Shown here one piece after another: positions 37,201 to 64,000 of a DNA stretch of 64,000 nucleotides. The notes beneath the pieces are model-generated. The model made no database searches. It worked only from the letters and a program-made list of their open reading frames with translations, and had not been told where the DNA came from. Source of the DNA: Seriola aureovittata (taxonomy: Eukaryota > Chordata > Actinopteri > Carangiformes > Carangidae); the NCBI RefSeq assembly GCF_021018895.1, contig NC_079368.1, positions 9,422,001 to 9,486,000 on the forward strand. Direction: 5' to 3'. The first letter of the stretch is position 1, and each line of letters opens with the position of its first letter. The translations under genes and the position numbers were made by a program.

Positions 37201-38022
37201 GCGTGTCAGCGTTGTTCATAATACTTGCAGAGTTCTGTATTTGTGCCTAAATGAGTGTGTGACATGTTGATTAGCATTTAAATAGGATTTTCTTTTCTCA
37301 CAATGTGTTTTTTTTTTCTCTTGTGCATGTGTGTATATGCATGTATTCGTATGTCACCTCTGTGTCGTCACTCAGGAGGCCAACATTGGCTCTGAGATAA
37401 ATCCCCAACAACTTCAAATGAAGACAGCTCATACCAACAGCCAGCTAATTAAGCCACGAATGTTCGTTTATTTCTATAACAACAGTAGTGTTTGAGGCAT
37501 GGGGGTGGGCCTTGCTTTGTGCGTTGTGCTGCACGGCCTTTGATTACGTATTAATCATTTCTTTGTGCTGGCGATGTGCTGCTGAGACATTAGCTTTGAT
37601 TAGCTATTAATTAACGTCTCTGGGTAGACATGATACCGGCATCTAGAGGATAACTGCTCGGAAAGAAACTGTGCTCAAAAACAAACAAGCCTAGCAAACA
37701 AACACACAAACACAAACATTCAGACACAGTTGTTTTGATATTTCAAAGGTGTGTTGTATTTCCTCTTCCTCTTCTTGTGTCCTCTCCAAGATTTCTCCAA
37801 CAAATCAAACCAAATTATTCATGCTGGATGCGTGGACTTCCTCCCAGGCCTGTCAGTATTCTCTTTCTTGTGGTAATGACTGTGTTATTGGAGCGACATG
37901 TCGCTAACTGATGTTTCTGTTGTTCAGATTTAAGGAAGCATCTGGACAGCTGCAAGAACAGCAGCGAGGCAGAGCCGACGTCGGAGAAAGAAGAACAAGA
38001 GGACTATGAAAGCGGGGTGTAA
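20294..38022 (+). CDS. trpm6: TRPM6 Mg2+-permeable channel with alpha-kinase domain
   Basis: Membrane protein that conducts Mg2+ and Ca2+ and carries its own Ser/Thr alpha-kinase; in mammals it drives epithelial Mg2+ uptake. I resolve 40 coding exons totalling 5913 bases (1970 residues; human TRPM6 2022) with continuous reading phase. The layout is: N-terminal MHR region (exons 1-19), transmembrane segments and pore (20-23), TRP-box and coiled-coil region (24-26), variable linker (27-33), and kinase (34-40). The first coding exon is only ATG, joined to [16 protein letters not shown] at 21550. [12 protein letters not shown] after the pore is closer to TRPM6 than TRPM7. The neighbours carnmt1, C9orf40 and rorb also fit TRPM6. 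Exon coordinates are given in the block entries. Weak points are the exon 13/14 junction and the small linker exons 29-33. It converges with rorb. Confidence 0.93.
21550..28551 (+). other. trpm6: trpm6 exons 2-19: N-terminal TRPM homology region
   Basis: Exons: 21550-21629, 21846-21884, 22477-22666, 22998-23211, 23544-23668, 23782-23953, 24058-24232, 24388-24511, 24599-24671, 24996-25096, 25215-25349, 26031-26088, 26230-26348, 26468-26587, 27060-27331, 27603-27831, 28131-28277 and 28396-28551. Family landmarks in order: [85 protein letters not shown]-like [54 protein letters not shown] and [12 protein letters not shown]. Exon 13 must end at 26088, not at the stronger GTAAGT four bases earlier, to stay in frame. 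This region forms the large cytosolic assembly domain in known TRPM channels. Confidence 0.85.
26735..26830. repeat. Possible dispersed repeat remnant in trpm6 intron 15
   Basis: TTGGATCCCCATTAGCTAA and CAATTCAATTC...TTTTATTTAT phrases are common in fish interspersed repeats. The fragment is short and the family is not assigned. Confidence 0.3.
28660..29340. repeat. Dispersed repeat with about 140-bp tandem units carrying AGGTCA motifs, trpm6 intron 19
   Basis: Three related units begin with GATTAG or GATTCG at 28783, 28925 and 29063 (spacing 142 and 138). Each starts with a cluster of AGGTCA half-sites. Perfect AGGTCAnnnTGACCT palindromes lie at 28958-28972 and 29089-29103, and a near-perfect one at 28809-28823. 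The surrounding phrases (GTCAAAGGTCAAGGTCA, GCGATATCTCAAGG, GGCGGAGGCATACA) look like a widespread teleost repeat. There is no coding potential. Confidence 0.75.
29416..31019 (+). other. trpm6: trpm6 exons 20-23: transmembrane helices and pore
   Basis: Exons 29416-29544, 29796-30047, 30140-30314 and 30905-31019. Hydrophobic helices include [48 protein letters not shown] and [18 protein letters not shown]. The pore region reads [11 protein letters not shown], with the selectivity Glu at residue 1022 (human TRPM6 Glu1024). It is followed by a cysteine-containing outer loop, [13 protein letters not shown], and the last helix [20 protein letters not shown]. Exon 22 ends GATC/GTTAGT, an acceptable but non-consensus donor. 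The split codon gives Gln. All pore-defining residues appear intact. Confidence 0.92.
31120..35608 (+). other. trpm6: trpm6 exons 24-33: TRP region, coiled coil and variable linker
   Basis: Exons 31120-31316, 31440-31572, 32124-32562, 32809-33484, 33757-33854, 34702-34804, 35104-35124, 35249-35307, 35434-35452 and 35558-35608. Exons 24-25 hold [11 protein letters not shown] and [16 protein letters not shown]. Exon 26 begins with a coiled-coil-like stretch ([20 protein letters not shown]), then becomes basic and low in conservation. Exon 27 encodes a Ser-rich linker with a strongly acidic run of about 24 residues around 33039-33110. Exons 29-33 are small (down to 19 and 21 bases) and are inferred from splice sites plus unbroken phase. 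They lead into [10 protein letters not shown], which aligns with the HHHYSAIERNN approach to the kinase. Confidence 0.7.
34171..34232. repeat. (AT)n microsatellite in trpm6 intron 28
   Basis: About 60 bases of nearly pure AT/TA, with CG and CA interruptions. Confidence 0.9.
35763..38022 (+). other. trpm6: trpm6 exons 34-40: alpha-kinase domain and C terminus
   Basis: Exons 35763-35828, 35928-36226, 36371-36453, 36529-36734, 36856-36907, 37044-37156 and 37928-38022. The sequence runs [19 protein letters not shown], then the kinase N-lobe with [11 protein letters not shown] (ATP-site Lys at residue 1763). [40 protein letters not shown] and the Gly-rich [12 protein letters not shown] follow. 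The structural zinc site is kept: His1927, Cys1929 and Cys1933 in [11 protein letters not shown], plus the His of AFSHW. The kinase therefore looks active. The protein ends in an acidic tail ([12 protein letters not shown]) at the TAA, 38020-38022. Confidence 0.92.
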
Positions 38023-39322
38023 CCTCTGACCCAGGAAGTAGGGAAAAAAAGACACACGCTCACATGTACCAAAACATGTTTGACCAAAGAAACACTATAC
38101 AAATACTGTGTAGGTGAACTGCACCACACCTTCTTCCTTCACAGTAGAAACAAGGTGATAGAACAGCAATATTTCATCATGAGCCGTCTATGATTGGATA
38201 ATATGTTGTAATTTGCACTAAGGATGCTAATATATTTTTTCAATTTATTCAGTAAATACTGTCAGGAAGACAGATGTGTTGCAGAGTATATTTATAAAAA
38301 GAGTTTATTTCTTTATGCTAAAACTCATGAATCATTATAAGAAACACAGGAGTAACAGATTTCTTGACAATAGTGTAAATGACAATTTTTTGTACTTTTA
38401 TAAATGTTTTGATATTGAGACAATTACTGTTGACAATTACATTATGGATTTATTTACCAGGAGAAACTTGTTCCATGTTTGGCTAATATAAAAAGTTAAA
38501 TGTTATAATCTAACAATGTGTATGCATGAGACACAAAACGAGGCAGAAATGCACCCATAAAATTTCTTTTATTTTTTTTTCTTCCCACAACAAAATGTCT
38601 ACAAAAGCGATAAAATATAGAATTTAACAAAAATCACTTCAGACCTTCACATTGTATATACATCTCAAAGGAGGACTCACTAAGGGCCCTGCATTGCTCT
38701 GAACTTCCACCCAGTCAGATCCATCAAATGTGGGTGTTTGCGGCTCTTTTAAATGCAAATGCATGCATGCACACGCGCACTCTTTCATTCTCGTGTGAAA
38801 ATGAAAACTGTACAGTAGAGCTCATGGAGTTATAGTAGAGTCAGAGTTCAGAGTCAAGCAGAGTCCCCTCTCACCAAATGAAAAAAGCATAAAATGTAAA
38901 AACAGTTTGTCAGTGTAATCAAATACACATTTTCCGTGGAGTTCCCCTTTTTTTTGATTGGTTTCTCAAGTAAACTCACACAGTAAAGCATCTACGCCCC
39001 ACTCTGCCAATCCCTCGTCTCCTCACTAGCTATGGCACTTTGAAAACAAAAAAAAAAGTCATTTTTTTGTGTTTTTTGTTTTGTTTCGTTTTGTTTTGTT
39101 AGTCCTGTGTAAAAGAGGTTCTGTAGCCCAAGCACCTTTTAGGTTTCGGTTACAGATTGCTACATTTTGTTTTATTTGCTCTTGCTGGGACGCAAAGACA
39201 TTCTAAACAATAAATTAACAATTTTCAACACTACTCCAATTGCACGCATGTGTAATGCATCAAGAAAGTTTACAAAGCATTGGTAGAGCAAACATCATCT
39301 CACTCTCTCTGTTTCTTTGTCT

Positions 39323-39326
<4 letters not shown>

Positions 39327-39365
<39 letters not shown>

Positions 39366-39366
39366 A
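39327..39366. repeat. (CA)n microsatellite
   Basis: About 40 bases of CA between trpm6 and rorb, in the likely rorb 3' UTR. Confidence 0.95.
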
Positions 39367-42300
39367 CGATCATACAGGTTTTCTTAGGAAAGGGAGGAGG
39401 AGGTTTGGGTTGGAGTGTATTTGACTAAGTGTAGGAAATGCATTTCAAACCAAGTGTATTAAAAATGTCTGCACAAATTGTCCGAGTTGTCACATATAAT
39501 GACGACTGGTTTTACTTGTGCGCTCTGTGATGTCAGTCCGTGTCGATGGAGTGGTAAAGGCGCATGATGCGTTCAGCCCCTCACACTGAACAGGCTACTC
39601 CATAACATTCAGAATAGATGACCCTCCCCGCATCGTTCCCTCCCGCTGCAGGTTAAGGGTCTCTGATCTGGTTCAATAAGGCCAGTTCAGAAAAGGGCCG
39701 TTCACTGTCTGGTTAAACCAACTCACACATTCAAAGGTTGAGAAAAAAAAAATCATTTCAAATCCAACAAGAAATTTTTAAATTGGTTGTGTATAAATAA
39801 GAGTATTTTATTTAAAAATTCTTTCAGCTTGTGAAAAAATTTTTTGCTTTGAACTGATTGAATTGACGTAGAATTTGCCCTGAAACCCATCGCCCACCCT
39901 GCCAATAACCCCTCCCACGAAACCCACAATATCATGAGAAGAGAAAACACAAATAAGCCCCAAATGTTTCATTGCAATGAAACGTCATGCAAATAGAACA
40001 GAACAACAATAGGCTAATAGTAATAGAAGAATAGTAGTCATAATAAGAACAATAATAATAGTAAATAGTAATAAAATAAAAAATAATCTTACAATGCAAA
40101 CATGACAGTAGTAAATGCCTCCAGTTCTTATTGCTACAGTATCTTACTTACAGTGTTGCGTTGCCACTCGTTCTTGCCAGCACATCCCCTTTCACAACCC
40201 CATCCCACCCCTCTGATTCACAGTCTAACAAGGGAAAATAAAAACATCACACACAACAACTTCATATTCAGAGTTGGAATTCACTGTCCCAGGGGTGTTG
40301 TGATGGCGCTTGATTCACAGCTTACTAGTGGACTTCCCTCACTGTCCCGAAAGCAGCAAAATAAGCAGTAAACATGAGTGTACAGTGGTGACAATAGCAC
40401 ACTGACATATAGTGTAAATATATATTGATATATATGTATATGTATATTTTTTTTGTTTTTCTTGTGCTACGTAACAATGCTTGTTATATAGTCTGGGCTC
40501 TAAAGAGATTTGGACAGTGAATTCATGCTCTATACACACATACACACAGACACACACTTATCAAAGCCTTGTCTGGGCAGATGCAATTGCAGGCATACAT
40601 TGACAGCGTACAGTATGCCATTTTTTATCCTAAAAAGTTATTCTTTCATAATTAAATTTTTTGTAAATTTGCAAAAATATTAAACCCTCTTTTAATGCGA
40701 ACAGAAAAAGAGCTGCTCCCTGAGAGATGCTGTGTAGTGCATCGAGCCTTAATGAGCAAGTGATTGTCTTAAAGAGTCACTGGCCTCTGATCTGGGGTCA
40801 GGTTGGGTCGGGTCGGGGGGGTGGAGGGTGGGGGGGAGTGGTTGAAGAAAGGAAACTGCTGTGAATGGATCACTAACACAGCATGGAACAGATAGATGTG
40901 AGCAGAACACTAATGTTTAACGTTGCTGTACACAACGTTTTGCCCATCACATGGAGAAAACGTGCGGAGGGGTGAAAACGTTAACGGTTCAAGTGTTTAA
41001 TGAATGCATAACTGCTGTGACTGTGTTCATGCCTATAGAGATTTAGAGATTTGGCCACTGTGCAATGAATATTTGAAAACATCAGACGAGCTAATGGAGA
41101 AATCCACTTTTAGTCATCATAAATAACACTAAATCTAAGTCCACTAATATAATTGTAGTAATTAAGGCTGAGGTAAGAGTCTAAGTGCCAATTTATCAAA
41201 CAAGAATTAAGTTTTCAAACTGTAAATTTACCACCAGCAGAATCATTTTGTGCTAATATTATGAAGTGGGTCACTTATTTTGGTAAACTTCTCATTTTTT
41301 TGTTGTTGTCATAGCTCATTACAGACCTCTTTACAAAACCAATGCATATAGAGCATCTAGTGGCTGAACACAGAACTGCACAAACCTCAACAACGTGTCT
41401 GCTCAATGATTGTTCCTTCACCATAGAAGATAGGGATAACTGCCAGATGATCACGACACCATGATCAGATAGTTTTAAACGCCCAGTAAAACCAGTGTGA
41501 TTTTACATAGTGGCCAAATGCAAATCAACATAATGTTAATGTAGAAAAAGTGACCAAAAAATGACTGTAGATTGTAATGTCTGTAAGTGCTAATAATTAT
41601 GGAATGACAAAAAAAAAAAAAAAAGCAAAAAGTGATTGTCTATCACAGCTTCCTGTATGAATCATTGATGCAATATTGCAGCTTTAAATGCCGTTAAAGA
41701 TCGCTGGAGGCTGATCGGCATTTCTTCACATCTTTCAGTCAGTGCTCTGTCTTATGTCCTAACCCCAGATCATGTTGTGTCACACTGAAAACACTGCAGA
41801 GTCTGTGGTGGAATGAGTGCCATCCATAGAGATGATTGTTAGACAGAATTAATGATGAATCGTCAAATATAGTGCATTCCAGTTAAAACTGCTACCCTGT
41901 TCTGAACAGCTGAAGAGGAGGAAAGGAAAGGAGTAACATCAGAAAGGCAGTGTGAAAGTTATTGCTCTTTAGAGAAAAGGGTCCTTCATATTCACAGCCC
42001 GGAGTGATTGACATCCATGGACTGGATTGTGCAAATAGTAATTGGAGGGATGAGGGCATACTGCGCTCATACACACTTTGAAGATTGGAAAGTTGTGAGT
42101 TTGTCTTGATTTTATCTTTTTTTGTGGGTGAAATTTCTGTACACTTCTGTCTGCTGAAATCTCATGTCAAGGCCCTAATACATAAGAAATAATGGGGAAG
42201 GTTGAGGGGACTTTGGGAAGAGGTGGGGGGTTCATTGTGAGGTCCTAGTTTCTGATTGGTTGTTTCTGGTTGATTGTTCGAAAGCAGTCCAGCTTTTATT

Positions 42301-43124
42301 GGACGTAATTATTGCAGCGAGAAAAAAATGATTGATAGGACGGCAAATCTGCCAGATTCTTTTTCTTGCAAAATAGAATATTTATGTATATATCTTCACC
42401 TTGAAAAGTAGTAGCCATTATTTTCTTTTTAAATCCTTCATATGCTCTCTTTACATTTCTATAAGTTCTCATCAGAAGGCTTTAGTACCTTCTTTACATA
42501 TGAACAAAATCCAGACAAGGCTTCCGTATATCAACAAACCCGAATCGGCTCCCGGTTTTTACCCAATATTCTTTTACAAGTCTCAACTTTACAAATTCTG
42601 TACACAAGAAACTATCAAATAAAATAAAAACACATAGACAAGGTATAGTCAGCCACAGTGGGCTGCTGTATATTTAAATTAGGACTAACTTATTTTAACA
42701 GAACAAGAATAATACTGGAATCCGCTCTGCACTAGGAGAATATCTACAATAGCTTCTCTAAATCCACATTTCCCTCCCCCATCCAGCCTCTTCAACTTCA
42801 CAAAGTCTTCATGTGAAAAAAAAAAAAAAATCAAACAAACAAAAAAAAGATTTTTTTCAAAGTTAAAACAAATTAACTTACCCATTTTTTTTTCTTAAAG
42901 ATTGACAGCTTAAAATTGTTCCTAGATGTTTTAAAGTCTGTACATTTCTGGTCAGTCAGTTCAGTTCAGGAGACAGGAGGAAGCCCCGCTCAGGTCGTGG
43001 CTTGGGGCGCGTTTCATTTATATATACATTCTTCAGACTGTATCGGTGAACAGGATGGGATAAGTGCTGGACATTCCTAGTATTGTTGGCGGTAACTGTA
43101 AGTTTCTGGCAGATGATTCCTCGA

Positions 43125-43150
43125 CCCCCAGCCTGAAATGAGGCTGGGGG
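43125..43150 (-). repeat. Perfect GC-rich hairpin in rorb 3' UTR
   Basis: CCCCCAGCCT (43125-43134), a six-base loop, then AGGCTGGGGG (43141-43150): a ten-base-pair perfect stem, mostly G-C. It starts about 125 bases after the rorb stop codon in the transcript. Confidence 0.85.
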
Positions 43151-43275
43151 AGCTCAGGAATATGTGGATGCCACGATGATGACATAGTCGACACTGCCGT
43201 CTCATCAGACGTGGCTGTGGTCTTATTTTCTTGGTCCTGCGCTGGCACCGTTTGTTGCATTTGAACCACAGGCAG

Positions 43276-62600
<19,325 letters not shown>

Positions 62601-63050
62601 GGTGTTGGCGTTGCTGGAGCTGGTGCTGAGGCTCGCTTCCCAAAGCAGCAGTCATGAAGAAACAAACATAAACACTTAAAGATGGGGAGGGGGTTGCAGG
62701 GGGGTTGGGGGGAAGATCCTCGGTTAAAAATAACAACAACGAAAAGAGTGTAGATGATCTGCGACGACGTCCACTGGCTGCCCTGAGTGGAGGCGTCTCT
62801 GCGCTAAAAGCATCCCAGACCGGGGCGCAGGGAGGCGGGCTGAGGTTGGTCGGTGCGTCGGTCGTTGCGCTCTGGTCGTGTGGTCGCTTTTCTCATGACA
62901 TCTGCGCTCTCACCTCTATGGGAGAGTTTCACTGTTTTCTGCGGGCTGAGGGAGGGAAGAGCGTATAGGAGAGGCTTTACCCGGCGGCCCGGATTGGACT
63001 GGAGCACTTTCCGCTCCTCCCACTCTCTCCTGCTCAGCCTCCAGCCCGGA
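62601..63050 (-). promoter_or_regulatory. rorb: rorb 5' UTR and proximal promoter region
   Basis: Upstream of the minus-strand ATG (62598-62600) lies a GC-richer stretch with many CpG dinucleotides (for example 62759-62880), as expected for a CpG-type vertebrate promoter. No TATA box is evident. The transcription start is not determined. The plus-strand frames here (62705-62968, 62853-63191) show no domain. Confidence 0.5.
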
Positions 63051-63052
63051 GC

Positions 63053-63053
<1 letters not shown>

Positions 63054-63144
<91 letters not shown>

Positions 63145-63182
63145 CACACACATACACACACACACACACACACTGCACACAC
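63054..63182. repeat. Long (CA)n microsatellite upstream of rorb
   Basis: About 130 bases of CA with two TGCA interruptions and one TA, roughly 450 bases upstream of the rorb start codon. Confidence 0.95.
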
Positions 63183-64000
63183 ATAGCCTGAGCGCTCTCT
63201 GCCGCTACAATACACAGATACAGTCACAACAAAGTTTTTAATGTCACCTCTCGACTATTTTCATGCATGCACAGAAAAAAGTCCATCTTTAATCCGGTCT
63301 CATATGACTACTGAAATCTAACACGCTGCTTGTTGTGAAGAGGTTATTTATTCCTGTTTGTCCCATTTCAGTTTTATTGGTTTGAAGGTTGAAACATAAG
63401 GGACCAAACTGATCCTTTGACTCAACACTGATTTACATGGTTTCAACTTGATTTTATGATTTAAGGTGATTGTTTGTGGCTCAAATATTAGCTGCAGATA
63501 AGTGACAAAAATGCTGAAAAAATATAAACGGATAAAAAAGCTAATCTATAGACAGACTGACTGACAGACGGACAATATATATCATAGAAACATAATCACG
63601 GAAGCATTGGAGATATACTGTATGTTTGTTTGTTGTAAATATGGTTGGGCAGGTTTAACGTGATGATCCAGCACCATATTCTCTGAGTGTTTTATTTTTT
63701 GTTTAGCCTGTTTCAGTGAAGAAGCTTTAATGCCTTATTGCGTATAAGTAAATATGTGGATGGATTAATGCATAAAGCAGGATATTTTATCACCACATCA
63801 GCTGATTATCTCCCACTGATGTTCAGCTGAAATCACAGTTGTTATAGTAAATAACTACACTACAAATATAATACAAATGTATATATGTTTAAAACAAACA
63901 AAAAAAAACTTTTTTACATTTGTCCTGTAGAGGTTATACATATAGAGGCTAATAGATCTTATGTCACAGAAAGAAGAGCAGCTCAGGTGACATGAGTTGT
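63183..64000. other. Upstream intergenic DNA
   Basis: AT-rich. No exon, RNA gene or recognisable repeat seen. Confidence 0.5.

Larger units (their letters stand above)
38023..43275. other. Convergent 3' region: trpm6 3' UTR (+) and long rorb 3' UTR (-)
   Basis: No coding exon is seen on either strand. trpm6 has no canonical AATAAA on the plus strand soon after its stop; only weak variants occur (for example AATATAAAA near 38486). On the minus strand several AATAAA signals occur, seen as TTTATT on plus, the furthest at 38568-38573. That one would give rorb a 3' UTR of up to 4.7 kb. Also present are a CA tract (39327-39366), a G-rich run (40795-40845) and a GC-rich hairpin (43125-43150). All short open frames here are unrecognisable. 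Confidence 0.5.

Noticed and set aside
20294..38022. Channel-kinase gene as trpm7
   Set aside because: Post-pore sequence ([13 protein letters not shown]) and neighbours carnmt1, C9orf40 and rorb fit trpm6 better.

Overview
This window is vertebrate nuclear DNA, almost certainly from a percomorph-type teleost fish. Genes are split into many short exons with GT-AG introns. The non-coding DNA is full of (CA/TG)n, (AT)n and (GATA)n microsatellites. It also holds degraded fish transposons: a Tc1 element, a PIF/Harbinger remnant, non-LTR (LINE) pieces and small dispersed teleost repeats. Because single ORFs cover only parts of genes, I assembled gene models by hand from splice sites, reading phase and family similarity.

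Layout from left to right. (1) 1-10040: a tandem segmental duplication. Each unit carries a LINE fragment, a promoter with a non-coding first exon, and a five-coding-exon secreted serpin of the alpha-1-antitrypsin type (2510-4216 and 8203-9912). A decayed Tc1 transposon (about 4790-6079) lies between the units. The two serpins differ by a net two-codon change in the reactive-centre loop. (2) 11160-15566: carnmt1, carnosine N-methyltransferase, 8 coding exons and 410 residues, with a Harbinger remnant in intron 6. (3) 18206-19052: the two-exon homologue of human C9orf40, function unknown. (4) 20294-38022: trpm6, a Mg2+-permeable TRPM channel fused to an alpha-kinase. I resolve 40 coding exons and 1970 codons with continuous phase; the first coding exon is only the ATG. 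(5) 43276-62600, minus strand: rorb, the nuclear receptor ROR-beta, 10 coding exons and 472 residues, converging on trpm6. A first intron of about 15.9 kb, rich in microsatellites, separates the Met-Arg start exon from the zinc-finger exons. (6) 62601-64000: rorb 5' UTR/promoter side and upstream DNA with a long CA tract.

The order carnmt1 - C9orf40 - trpm6 - rorb matches the human 9q21 neighbourhood as I know it, which supports calling the channel trpm6 rather than trpm7. The genes do not form an operon or a pathway; this is a conserved vertebrate synteny block next to a lineage-specific serpin duplication.

I did not find a previously undescribed system. The most useful leads are the reactive-loop change between the duplicated serpins; three tandem repeat units carrying two perfect and one near-perfect estrogen-response-element-like palindromes inside a trpm6 intron; an ambiguous splice junction at trpm6 exon 13/14; and several perfect hairpins, in the C9orf40 and rorb 3' regions and in rorb intron 1.
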